Notes under the pieces: generated by a model
Databases searched by the model: none
Seen by the model: the letters and a program-made list of their open reading frames with translations, nothing else
What the model was told of the DNA's origin: nothing
Shown: in pieces, positions 17,179-25,425 of the stretch
How positions within the stretch are numbered: the stretch's first letter is position 1
Layout: each line of letters opens with the position of its first letter
Position numbers and translations under genes: made by a program
Assembly (NCBI RefSeq): GCF_025639805.1
Contig: NZ_CP106735.1
Span: 186,001 to 250,000 of the forward strand
Source of the DNA: Reichenbachiella carrageenanivorans
GTDB taxonomy: Bacteria; Bacteroidota; Bacteroidia; Cytophagales; Cyclobacteriaceae
DNA: 64,000 bases
Direction of reading: 5' to 3'

Positions 17179-18237
17179 ATGATTAAGGAACGAAAGATAT
17201 CCCTACAAGGCCAAGACCATAAACTGTCGCATACCGACAGACAGATAAGCATATTGGAAAATTTGGCCCAAGTCAGTTTTGCCGACCAGCTAGAAGGACT
17301 AGGCCAGTCTTCTTTCAAACCAACAGGGATTGATGTTTTTCAAGTGAATATGGGCAAAATGTGTAATCAGGTCTGCAAACATTGCCATGTAGATGCTGGC
17401 CCAGATCGCAAAGAAATCATGACGCGCGAGACCATGCAACTGTGCCTAGACGCGCTAGACCAATCCGATATCTCTACAGTAGACCTCACTGGTGGTGCCC
17501 CAGAGATGAACCCTGATTTTCGCTGGTTTGTAGAGGAGCTTTCCTCCCGAGGCAAACACATCATCGTTCGTTGCAATCTCACCATCATTCTGGCCAACAA
17601 GAAGTATCACGACTTACCGGAATTTTACAAAAAAAACAAGGTAGAAGTAGTGTCATCGCTGCCTCATTTCTCGGCTCGTCGCACAGACGCACAACGTGGC
17701 AACGGTGTGTTTGAGAAGTCCATCGAAGCATTAAAAATGCTGAATGCCGTGGGCTACGGTCTGCCAGATGCTGAGCTAAAACTCAATTTGGTTTATAATC
17801 CATCAGGAGCTTTTTTACCCGCCAACCAAGCAGGACTAGAGGCCGATTTTAAGCGAAAGCTAAAAGAAGGGTTCGGTATAGATTTTCATGAACTGTATGC
17901 CATCACAAACTTGCCCATCTCTAGATTTTTGGATTACCTAGTGGCCTCAGAAAACTATGAAGACTACATGCAAAAACTCATAGATGCCTTCAATCCTGCT
18001 GCAGTAGATGGAGTGATGTGTCGAAACACCATCTCAATCGGCTGGGACGGCTACCTATTCGATTGCGATTTCAACCAGATGCTCGACCTCAAAATCAATC
18101 ATGGAGCACCTAGTCATATCCGTAACTTCAATACGGACTTATTGTCCTCAAGAGAAATCATACTCAACAATCACTGCTATGGCTGCACTGCTGGTGCTGG
18201 GTCTAGTTGTGGAGGAACGGTTGTTAATGAAGGCTAA
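17179..18237 (+). CDS. arsS: Arsenosugar biosynthesis radical SAM protein ArsS
   Basis: A 352-residue radical SAM enzyme. The [4Fe-4S] cluster motif is C62-x3-C66-x2-C69 (MCNQVCKHCHVDAGPD), followed by DLTGGAPEMNP for SAM binding. The C-terminal Cys-rich region (MCRNTISIGWDGYLFDCDFNQM, then NNHCYGCTAGAGSSCGG, given here as two parts) matches the radical SAM/Cys-rich family now named ArsS. Family knowledge: ArsS uses a 5'-deoxyadenosyl radical to adenosylate dimethylarsenite, the first arsenosugar precursor step. A 12-base tandem duplication (18231-18253) lies on its stop codon. Followed by arsM after 52 bases. Confidence 0.92.
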   Translation: MIKERKISLQGQDHKLSHTDRQISILENLAQVSFADQLEGLGQSSFKPTGIDVFQVNMGKMCNQVCKHCHVDAGPDRKEIMTRETMQLCLDALDQSDISTVDLTGGAPEMNPDFRWFVEELSSRGKHIIVRCNLTIILANKKYHDLPEFYKKNKVEVVSSLPHFSARRTDAQRGNGVFEKSIEALKMLNAVGYGLPDAELKLNLVYNPSGAFLPANQAGLEADFKRKLKEGFGIDFHELYAITNLPISRFLDYLVASENYEDYMQKLIDAFNPAAVDGVMCRNTISIGWDGYLFDCDFNQMLDLKINHGAPSHIRNFNTDLLSSREIILNNHCYGCTAGAGSSCGGTVVNEG

Positions 18238-18253
18238 CAAGGAGGCTAACAAG
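18231..18253 (+). repeat. Two-copy 12-base tandem repeat at the arsS stop
   Basis: AGGCTAACAAG occurs at 18231-18241 and again at 18243-18253, the first copy containing the arsS stop codon. A simple local duplication; no function is suggested. Confidence 0.7.
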
Positions 18254-18289
18254 CTAATCTTGATCTATTTTTAAAATTATTCCTGAATA

Positions 18290-19258
18290 ATGAACTACCT
18301 AGAAACCACCAAAGACATATACAAAGCGGCAGCGTTAACTCCAGATGTAGGTCTCTGCTGCACTACCTCTCCAATCTGGCAACTGCCAGGGCTAAGCATG
18401 CCCAAAATCATGCAGGAAATGAACTACGGCTGTGGCACTACTGTGCACCCGAGGGATTTGGTAAACAACCCAAATATTCTATATGTAGGGGTAGGTGGAG
18501 GCATGGAGTTGTTGCAGTTTGCCTACTTCAGCAGAAAAAAATCTGGGGTCATCGGCGTAGATGTAGTAGACGAAATGCTAGAAGCCTCTCGCAAAAATTT
18601 CATACAAGCAGAAAAAGAGAATGACTGGTTTAGCAGCAGTTTTGTAGAACTCAAAAAAGGAGATGCACTTGATCTACCCGTAGCGGATGAGTCCATCGAT
18701 GTGGCTGCGCAAAACTGCCTGTTCAACATATTCAAGGCTGAAGAACTCAAAAAAGCACTTCAGGAAATGTATCGGATACTAAAACCTCATGGGCGTCTGG
18801 TAATGTCTGATCCCATTTGCGATCAAGCCATGCCTGAGCACCTGAGAGAAGACGAAAAGCTACGTGCTTTATGCCTGAGCGGCTCTATTCCGATGAAAGA
18901 TTATATCAAAATGCTCACCGATGTTGGTTTTGGCACTGTAGAAATTCGCGCCAAGCGCCCTTACCGAATTCTGTCGCAGAATCATTACGATGTACAAGAA
19001 AATATCATCATAGAAAGTCTGGAGGTCTGTGCCATCAAAGACCCCATGCCTCCCGACGGCCCCTGTGTATTTACTGGAAAAGCAGCTATTTACTATGGTA
19101 CAGACGAATACTTTGATGACAAAAATGGACACGTACTCATGCAAAATCAGCCTTTAGCGGTGTGCGACAAAACTGCTGAGGCATTAGCAGGTTTGGGGCG
19201 CAACGATTTACATCTCACCTCCTCCACTTTCTTTTACGACGGCGGAGGATGCTGCTAA
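18290..19258 (+). CDS. arsM: Arsenosugar-type arsenite methyltransferase ArsM
   Basis: A 322-residue SAM methyltransferase. N-terminal GLCCTTSPIW (C23, C24) and MNYGCGTTVHP are typical of the arsenosugar-linked ArsM branch; the SAM domain has YVGVGGGMELLQFAYF, VIGVDVVDEML, and DLPVADESIDVAAQNCLFN with a Cys in the position used for arsenic binding, then YRILKPHGRLVMSDP. A C-terminal GGGCC thiol pair ends the protein. Family knowledge: ArsM methylates As(III) to mono-, di- and trimethyl forms, giving the dimethyl substrate of ArsS. No ArsR-type regulator or arsenite pump is adjacent. Confidence 0.92.
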   Translation: MNYLETTKDIYKAAALTPDVGLCCTTSPIWQLPGLSMPKIMQEMNYGCGTTVHPRDLVNNPNILYVGVGGGMELLQFAYFSRKKSGVIGVDVVDEMLEASRKNFIQAEKENDWFSSSFVELKKGDALDLPVADESIDVAAQNCLFNIFKAEELKKALQEMYRILKPHGRLVMSDPICDQAMPEHLREDEKLRALCLSGSIPMKDYIKMLTDVGFGTVEIRAKRPYRILSQNHYDVQENIIIESLEVCAIKDPMPPDGPCVFTGKAAIYYGTDEYFDDKNGHVLMQNQPLAVCDKTAEALAGLGRNDLHLTSSTFFYDGGGCC

Positions 19259-19327
19259 TTTCGCGAGATATTCATCAATGGATACCTTTTTGTCATAAGC
19301 ACAAGGCATCCAACTGGCATCTTTTGT

Positions 19328-19335
19328 TAAATTTG
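19328..19335 (+). promoter_or_regulatory. Likely -7 element of gatC
   Basis: TAAATTTG matches TAnnTTTG exactly and lies 19 bases before the gatC ATG. No -33 TTTG at the proper spacing was found. Confidence 0.4.
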
Positions 19336-19354
19336 AGGCTTATTCGATAAGCAC

Positions 19355-19642
19355 ATGGCAATAGACAAAAATACCGTTCAAAAATTGGCTCAATTATCTC
19401 GACTAGAATTGAGCGAAAAAGAGCAAGAAAAACTAAGTACCGACTTAGGCGACATTCTAGATTGGGTAGAAAAATTAGAAGAAGTCAACACGGCTGATGT
19501 AGCACCTTTGGGCAATGTAAACGAAGAGCCTATTCATCTCAGAATCGACAAATCCGACAATTATTTCTCTGGTGAAGAAGCGCTTAAAAACGCCCCAGAA
19601 AGTGATCAAGGCCATTTCATCGTACCAAAGGTACTCAACTGA
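19355..19642 (+). CDS. gatC: Asp/Glu-tRNA amidotransferase subunit C
   Basis: A 95-residue protein with the full GatC pattern: an N-terminal helix VQKLAQLSRLELSEKEQEKL, ILDWVEKLEEVNTADVAPL, and the C-terminal APESDQGHFIVPKVL. It is the small scaffold of the GatCAB complex that converts Glu-tRNA(Gln) and Asp-tRNA(Asn) to their amides in the cytoplasm. gatA and gatB are elsewhere, as is common in Bacteroidota. It is followed after 4 bases by a large membrane-TPR gene. Confidence 0.93.
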   Translation: MAIDKNTVQKLAQLSRLELSEKEQEKLSTDLGDILDWVEKLEEVNTADVAPLGNVNEEPIHLRIDKSDNYFSGEEALKNAPESDQGHFIVPKVLN

Positions 19643-19646
19643 TCTC

Positions 19647-22337
19647 ATGAACAAATTCGCTTTCTGGAATGAGTGGGAAGCTCCTTTCCAACTCACTTTT
19701 AAATTGATTGCAGGACTTCTTTTGGCCACAATCGCCTCCTTTTTAATCATACATTGGGGAGGTTTGAGTCCTTTCTATTACTGGAAAATCACTGGCTATT
19801 TGGAAAATCTGAATTTTCCGATTTTCTCCAATCATTCTGCATTCATAGAAAGTACAGTAAGTATCGACTTGCCTCTGATCTTTCAGAAAGTTTTTGGAGG
19901 ATCAAAAAGCCTCCCCTTGGGTTACACCTATGCTTACCTTATCGTCTTATATGTGAGCCTAGTCGGCTGTCTGTCCATTGCCACCTACTTAAAAAAATTC
20001 TGGTATTACCTGGCCATGGGGCTTTGGATATTACTCATTATGCTGAGTGGCATCGGCAAAATTGGCATTTTCGGGCTATACGACGAATCCCCTATCATTC
20101 TCATCACGTTGTTGTTTTTGCCCGCATCTTATTATTTCAATTCTATCAATGAAGAGGTAGGCCTAGGCTGGAGATTTTTGATTTTCTTAGGATTGCTAGC
20201 TGTCACTTTTGGATTGATTTATCTTGGAAGCTCATACCATGAACCCCTCCTATTTTTAGCTAGATTTTCGTACCTGCCAGCAGCACTGATCTGTGCCATT
20301 TTCATCCTTATCATCGGGCACGAGATCATTTACGGAATTCTTTCGCTTACGACACCTTATGTCAAGTCGTCTACCAACAACACCACCCATTTCATCCTAT
20401 TGAGCCTAGTCTACTTACTCAACCTTATGGCCGTCTACCTGAAGCATATCGGGTATTTGGACTGGAACATCTACTACCTCAATTCATTTGCTGCCTTTAC
20501 TGTTTCGGCTATTTTAGGCATATGGGGAATCAAATCACGCGAAGGTAGATACGGCAAAACCTTGCCTTTTTACCCCTATACTGGACTCCTCTACTTGGCC
20601 TTAGCCGTGATCACATTCGCCACCTTGGCGTATCAAGCACTACACGCAAATGACCCATTCATAGAGTCCATGCAGTTTCTAATCTTATATAGTCACATCG
20701 GGTTTGGGTTGATGTTTTTCCTTTACATTATTTTCAATTTTATCAACCAGCTGAAACAAAACCTACCCGTACATCAATTTGCCTATGTGGAGGATAATTT
20801 CCCATATATTTCTGCAAGACTGGCGGGAATGATCGTAGTAGCCGCCTTATTTTTTCGCGCCAACTACTCTAGTTTTTATTTGAGTGTAGCAGGCTATTAC
20901 AATGGACTAGCGGATTTGAATTTAGCCCTCGGCAAAACAGACGCGGCCAATTATTACTACAAGGAAAGCACGGCACAAAGCCAGCTAAATCATCATGCCA
21001 ATTTTCAATTGGCGCAAGCCGAAAAACGACCAGCCCACCAATTGGCCTACCTTAAAAATGCCACTAAAAAACAACCAACTCCCTATGTATATGCCTCGCT
21101 GGGCAAAGCATACGAAAATAGCAGTCAGTTTTTTGATGCCATTTTCACCTATCAGGAAGGGCTTCGCAAATTCCCTAAAAACTGGGCGCTGCAAAACAAC
21201 CTAGCACTGCTATACAACAAAACCAATGTCGCGGATTCGGCTATCTATTATCTGAAAAATAGTACTCCAGGTAGTTGGGAACAAACCATTGTAAATACCA
21301 ATCTCAAAGCGGTATCTGCCATGCATGGCTTGGCAGACGACAGCGACAACAAAGATTTGGAAAGGTTCGACCTGCAAAGCAATGCCCTTGCCAATCGCTT
21401 AGTAGCTGCAGACACTAGCCATCTGGCCTTTGTAACTCAACCGCAATCTCCTGTTCTAAATCTATTTACCTATAGCTATCTCAAAAATCTTGGGCTTTAT
21501 TGCCATCAAAACAAGCTACTTCAATACCTTCAAATCATCGATCGCTATGAAAATATACCTGAGAATTCGTCGTTCAGAAAAGAACTGGATCTAATCAAGG
21601 CATTGAATCTCTATCAGGCAGGCAGAGTATCTGCTGCCATTGAGATCATTTATCAAATCAAAGAAGTGGAAGAAGAGGAAAGCGGCAAATGGAACACTCT
21701 ACTAGGCAAATGGTCTCTAGAGCAAGGCGCCCCTCTACAAGCCTCTAAGTACCTAGAAGCAGCCAGGGAAGTTTATTACCCAAAGGCATCAGCAGATTTG
21801 GCACAAGCCTACTACCAACTCGGTGATCAGTCTCTTGCCTTGTTTTTGCTCAGCAAAGAGAGCCTCTCCAATGACTCGATCAATCCCACACAGGCTGCCG
21901 CATGGGGCAAACTCTTTGAGGCAATGCAGCAAAACAAAGCCTCGTGGAAAAGCTATTCTTTTGAAAGAGAAAAGCAGCTTTTGGCAACAGCCAAACAAAC
22001 AACTACTAACAAAAGGATATATTATGAGCAACTAGGGATAGACAATCCCTACTACGAAGAAGGTGTAATTGCTGCTGCGAAGTATTTCCTAGAGGAAGAG
22101 AAAAATGAAGAACTGGCCTACCGCATATTGCATCAAGGTATCTCCATCAATGAATATTCAACCCCACTGATCAAAGCATATATCGATCACTGTCTACAAA
22201 CAGGATTAATCGATTTTGCAGAAGACACATTGATTAAACTTTATGATATTTTGCCCAAAACCGAATATGAGGCTTACGAAATGGCATTCAAAACCCGAAA
22301 AGAAAATGCCCAGGCCCATTTAGACCATAACTGGTAG
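19647..22337 (+). CDS. Large multi-span membrane protein with TPR-like C-terminal half
   Basis: 896 residues from the ATG at 19647; an upstream frame overlapping gatC is not family-like. Residues up to about 400 contain around ten to twelve hydrophobic segments, and the second half is helical with TPR-like features (for example YASLGKAYENSSQFFDAIFT, then GLRKFPKNWALQNNLALLYN, and AQAYYQLGDQSLALFLL). I recognise no catalytic motif. The topology suggests an inner-membrane protein with a large solvent-exposed TPR domain that could scaffold a complex or act in envelope or polysaccharide assembly; that is inference. It is closely followed by hutI (20 bases), probably without functional meaning. 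Confidence 0.8.
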   Translation: MNKFAFWNEWEAPFQLTFKLIAGLLLATIASFLIIHWGGLSPFYYWKITGYLENLNFPIFSNHSAFIESTVSIDLPLIFQKVFGGSKSLPLGYTYAYLIVLYVSLVGCLSIATYLKKFWYYLAMGLWILLIMLSGIGKIGIFGLYDESPIILITLLFLPASYYFNSINEEVGLGWRFLIFLGLLAVTFGLIYLGSSYHEPLLFLARFSYLPAALICAIFILIIGHEIIYGILSLTTPYVKSSTNNTTHFILLSLVYLLNLMAVYLKHIGYLDWNIYYLNSFAAFTVSAILGIWGIKSREGRYGKTLPFYPYTGLLYLALAVITFATLAYQALHANDPFIESMQFLILYSHIGFGLMFFLYIIFNFINQLKQNLPVHQFAYVEDNFPYISARLAGMIVVAALFFRANYSSFYLSVAGYYNGLADLNLALGKTDAANYYYKESTAQSQLNHHANFQLAQAEKRPAHQLAYLKNATKKQPTPYVYASLGKAYENSSQFFDAIFTYQEGLRKFPKNWALQNNLALLYNKTNVADSAIYYLKNSTPGSWEQTIVNTNLKAVSAMHGLADDSDNKDLERFDLQSNALANRLVAADTSHLAFVTQPQSPVLNLFTYSYLKNLGLYCHQNKLLQYLQIIDRYENIPENSSFRKELDLIKALNLYQAGRVSAAIEIIYQIKEVEEEESGKWNTLLGKWSLEQGAPLQASKYLEAAREVYYPKASADLAQAYYQLGDQSLALFLLSKESLSNDSINPTQAAAWGKLFEAMQQNKASWKSYSFEREKQLLATAKQTTTNKRIYYEQLGIDNPYYEEGVIAAAKYFLEEEKNEELAYRILHQGISINEYSTPLIKAYIDHCLQTGLIDFAEDTLIKLYDILPKTEYEAYEMAFKTRKENAQAHLDHNW

Positions 22338-22357
22338 TACCCAAAAACAACATCCCC

Positions 22358-23581
22358 ATGAAAAGACTGATAGGCCCCTTCAAAGAAATAATTACCATGA
22401 GCGAGGCGCCACTCAAAGGTGCACTAGCAGAAGATGCCCTCGGACTCATTAGCAAAGGCGGTATACTGATCGAAGATGATCTCATTGTCAAAGTAGGCGC
22501 ATTCTCTGATCTGAAAAATGAAGCCAATAGCATAGATCGAATAAAGGGCGATCATGTACTAATGGCAGGACTGATCGACAGCCATACACATATTTGTTTT
22601 GGAGGGTCTCGGGCTGGCGATTATGCACAGCGTGTAGCTGGCAAAACCTATCAAGAGATCCTGAAAAATGGCGGGGGCATCCATGATTCGGTCAGCAAAA
22701 CCAGAGCTGCCAGCGAAGAAGACCTTACTGATCTGGTAAAAGCAAGATCCAAGCGCCATTTAGAAGAAGGAGTCACAACAATCGAAGTAAAAAGTGGCTA
22801 TGGCTTATCAGTAGCTGAAGAACTGAAAATGCTTCATGCCATCCAATCTGCTAACGAAAAAGTACCCGCAGACCTCATTTCCACTTGTTTGGCAGCACAT
22901 GTCTGCCCTAAAGAATTCGACAATCATGAGACCTATTTAGAGCATATCGCAACCAAGCTCTTTCCTGAATTGAAAACGAAAAATCTAACAAATCGCATTG
23001 ACATTTTCACCGAAGATGGTGCTTTTGACCCTATACTGTCTGCTAAATACTTAACTCAAGCCAAAGCTGATGGGTTTGACCTCACAGTACACGCAGATCA
23101 ATTTACTCCTGGCGGCACAGCAGTTGCTATATCAGCAGGCGCTGTGAGCGCAGATCATCTCGAGGCTATTTCCGATGCCGACATAGCACTCCTCGCGGCA
23201 TCAGAAACTGTAGCCACCGTACTGCCTGGCGCTTCGCTTGGACTGGGCATGCATTACTCCCCAGCCAGAAAGCTGCTAGATGCAGGCTGCTGTCTCGCCA
23301 TAGCTACGGACTGGAACCCTGGCTCGGCCCCTATGGGAGACTTGCTCATCCAAACAGCACTTATCGGCTCAGCAGAAAAACTGTCTATTTCAGAATGTAT
23401 TGCAAGCATTACTTTCCGTGCGGCTAAGGCACTAAATCTTTCAGATCGGGGGCGAATAAAGTTAGGCCAATTAGCAGACTTGATTGCCTTTCCAGTAAGC
23501 GATCATCGGGAGATTTTCTATCAACAGGGCAAAATAAAGCCTAATAAAATATGGAAACGCGGTGTACAGGTGGTAGGCTAA
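22358..23581 (+). CDS. hutI: Imidazolonepropionase
   Basis: A 407-residue amidohydrolase. It has the metal motif H76-T-H78 (IDSHTHICFGGSRAGDYAQR), the HutI-specific GKTYQEILKNGGGI, TIEVKSGYGL, a second His in TVHADQF, and ATDWNPGSAPMGDL carrying the Asp ligand. It hydrolyses 4-imidazolone-5-propanoate to N-formimino-glutamate in histidine degradation, in the cytoplasm. No hutH, hutU or hutG is nearby, so the pathway genes must be dispersed if present. Start at the ATG at 22358; family-typical length. Confidence 0.95.
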   Translation: MKRLIGPFKEIITMSEAPLKGALAEDALGLISKGGILIEDDLIVKVGAFSDLKNEANSIDRIKGDHVLMAGLIDSHTHICFGGSRAGDYAQRVAGKTYQEILKNGGGIHDSVSKTRAASEEDLTDLVKARSKRHLEEGVTTIEVKSGYGLSVAEELKMLHAIQSANEKVPADLISTCLAAHVCPKEFDNHETYLEHIATKLFPELKTKNLTNRIDIFTEDGAFDPILSAKYLTQAKADGFDLTVHADQFTPGGTAVAISAGAVSADHLEAISDADIALLAASETVATVLPGASLGLGMHYSPARKLLDAGCCLAIATDWNPGSAPMGDLLIQTALIGSAEKLSISECIASITFRAAKALNLSDRGRIKLGQLADLIAFPVSDHREIFYQQGKIKPNKIWKRGVQVVG

Positions 23582-23594
23582 CTACTCGTCAAAA

Positions 23595-24185
23595 TCAATT
23601 ATACAGCTTCTCACCTGCCTCTATCGCAATTGGCAACTGATTTTCTACTGGCGGCAAAGGACAAGAATAGGTAGCACTGTACTCACAATACGGATTGTAT
23701 GCTAAATTAAAGTCAAGAGTGACTTTTTTAGCTTTGTCAGAAAAATTCAAATTGAGATAGCGACCACCACCATAGGTAGTCTCGTCACTGGTCAGATCTG
23801 TAAAAGCCAAAAACAAACCGTCCTCCTTTTCATCGCCCTTTAGCACAAGCAGTTGCTGTGGTTGATCTTCAATCACAAACTTCAAATACGCATATTGGAT
23901 ATACACACGGAGTTCTCCGGCGGATGTACCCAACGTCAACTCACTACCATTTGAGATAATTTCTACTGAGGCTAGCACCTTCAGTTTTTCATTGATTGGG
24001 TAGTAATTCAATCGAATCGTTGAGTCTGCCGAGGCAAAAGGGGAATCAGGTGATTCGTTCATAAACTGTGTCGTTTCCTCCCTATCCTTAGTAATAAACT
24101 CGTCATAGGTCATTGTGGGCTGCTTGGACTCGCAAGCCCAGCATAAACTTACTACAAGCAGTACTAATACGTTTTTTAATATCAT
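23595..24185 (-). CDS. DUF1684 family lipoprotein
   Basis: A 196-residue protein with a lipoprotein signal (hydrophobic segment then SLCWAC, lipidated Cys about 18). The body shows the DUF1684 pattern: PDSPF near the N-terminus, the KGDEKEDGLFLAFTDLTS segment, GGGRYL and the C-terminal NPYCEYSATYSCPLPP with the usual NPYC and CPLPP motifs. The function is unknown. Its ATG overlaps the radC stop (ATGA), so it is translationally coupled to radC. Convergent with hutI, 13 bases apart. Confidence 0.88.
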   Translation of the reverse strand: MILKNVLVLLVVSLCWACESKQPTMTYDEFITKDREETTQFMNESPDSPFASADSTIRLNYYPINEKLKVLASVEIISNGSELTLGTSAGELRVYIQYAYLKFVIEDQPQQLLVLKGDEKEDGLFLAFTDLTSDETTYGGGRYLNLNFSDKAKKVTLDFNLAYNPYCEYSATYSCPLPPVENQLPIAIEAGEKLYN

Positions 24186-24880
24186 GACATCATTGATTGC
24201 TCTGAAAAGCTAAAATAGCCCTGATCGGTGAAAATGATGTGATCCAAAACAGGAATATCCAAGGTCTGACCTGCAGCTTTCATTTTTTTGGTGAGGCGAA
24301 TGTCTTGTTCGCTCGGCCTGAGATTTCCTGAGGGGTGATTATGCGCCAACACAATTTGACTTGCCAGTACTTCAAGTGCTTTTTTGAAGATCAATTTGGC
24401 ATCCACGACAGTACCCGACACGCCACCTGCACTAATCATTTCGGCCCTTAATAACTGATTGGCTCGATTCAAGTAAATGACCCAAAACTGTTCATGATCC
24501 AAATCCATCAAGTGTGGTTTTAGAAAAAGATACGCATCGGAAGCAGCCTGAATTTTAGGCTTCTTGTCTGGCTCCATTTCCTTACGCCTACGCCCCAGTT
24601 CCAAGGCACTAATGATCGCAATGGCTTTGGCTTCACCAATACCATTGAATTTTTTCAAATCAGCTAAGGACAACTTTGCCAACTGATTAAGGTCATTGCC
24701 ACTAGCTGCAAGAATCATCTTAGCTAGGTCTACGGCTGAAATACGGGGCGTACCCGAACCAATAAGAATAGCGATAAGTTCTGCTTCTGAAAGAGCCGCT
24801 TTGCCTTTGATAATTAATTTTTCTCTAGGCCTGTCTTCTTCCGCCCATTGTTTAATGGACAGATTATCTGAACTATACAT
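24182..24880 (-). CDS. radC: RadC family JAB/JAMM-domain protein
   Basis: 232 residues from the ATG at 24880 (a longer form would start at 24922). The N-terminal part WAEEDRPREKLIIKG and LIAILIGSG, plus a helix-hairpin-helix LADLKKFNGIGEAKA, precede the JAMM metal motif LAHNHPSGNLRPSEQD. Despite the name, RadC proteins have no proven role in DNA repair; they are metal-dependent hydrolase-like proteins of uncertain function and occur both on chromosomes and mobile elements. Here it is a chromosomal single copy coupled to a DUF1684 gene. Confidence 0.93.
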   Translation of the reverse strand: MYSSDNLSIKQWAEEDRPREKLIIKGKAALSEAELIAILIGSGTPRISAVDLAKMILAASGNDLNQLAKLSLADLKKFNGIGEAKAIAIISALELGRRRKEMEPDKKPKIQAASDAYLFLKPHLMDLDHEQFWVIYLNRANQLLRAEMISAGGVSGTVVDAKLIFKKALEVLASQIVLAHNHPSGNLRPSEQDIRLTKKMKAAGQTLDIPVLDHIIFTDQGYFSFSEQSMMS

Positions 24881-24946
24881 AGAGATTCTTTTATATGCTT
24901 TTTCTAAAATAAGACAAAGCAATTAAAAAACAAGAAAGGTATAAAC

Positions 24947-24973
24947 AAAAAAAGCTCCCTTGAAAAAGGGAGC
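24947..24973 (-). terminator. rpsT terminator
   Basis: On the minus strand a stem GCTCCCT / AGGGAGC (with an extra T/A pair) and short A-rich loop is followed by seven U residues. It lies 30 bases after the rpsT stop at 25003. Confidence 0.85.
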
Positions 24974-25002
24974 ATTCAGTATTTTATAAACTTAACTCTG
25001 AC

Positions 25003-25254
25003 TTATAGAGAAGCTACTAACTTAGTCAATTTTGACTTTTGGTTAGCTGCGTTGTTTTTATGGATAATGTTGTTCTTAGCCAACTTATCAATCATGCCAA
25101 CAACTTTTTTCAACAGCTCTTGCGCTTCAGCTTTGTCGCTAGACTCCTTCAATCTCTTGACGAAAGTTCTAGTCGTTTTATGCTGATACCTGTTTCTAAG
25201 CCTTTTAGCTTCGTTTGATCTAATTCTCTTTAAAGCCGATTTATGATTTGCCAT
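25003..25254 (-). CDS. rpsT: 30S ribosomal protein S20
   Basis: An 83-residue, very basic protein starting MANHKSALKRIRSNEAKRLR, the S20 signature, with the long helices KTTRTFVKRL and the C-terminal NIIHKNNAANQKSKLTKLV. It binds 16S rRNA early in small-subunit assembly. It is a single-gene unit with a textbook Bacteroidota promoter upstream and a clear terminator downstream. Confidence 0.97.
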   Translation of the reverse strand: MANHKSALKRIRSNEAKRLRNRYQHKTTRTFVKRLKESSDKAEAQELLKKVVGMIDKLAKNNIIHKNNAANQKSKLTKLVASL

Positions 25255-25287
25255 TGTCTAAAATGTTATATTCTTTTTTTAGGACTG

Positions 25288-25318
25288 CAAATTTAGAGCT
25301 ATTATACATAAATACAAA
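25288..25318 (-). promoter_or_regulatory. rpsT promoter
   Basis: On the minus strand, TTTG (25318-25315) and TAAATTTG (25295-25288) are separated by exactly 19 bases, the ideal Bacteroidota -33/-7 arrangement for the primary sigma factor. The ATG follows 33 bases downstream. Confidence 0.8.
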
Positions 25319-25425
25319 CCCAATTAGCTAAATAAATTTTAAGCCCCTTATTAGTTTAATAAAGGCATTTTTTGCTGTAATTATGTCTTCAGAAATACTA
25401 GTTTATTAATTTTTTAAGTTCATTT

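Noticed and set aside
18231..18253. Tandem repeat at the arsS stop as a regulatory element
   Set aside because: Only two copies of 12 bases; a chance duplication explains it. Kept only as a repeat feature.
24182..24880. RadC as a sign of a defence island or mobile element
   Set aside because: Neighbours are housekeeping genes (rpsT, DUF1684, hutI); no toxin, nuclease or integrase is close.
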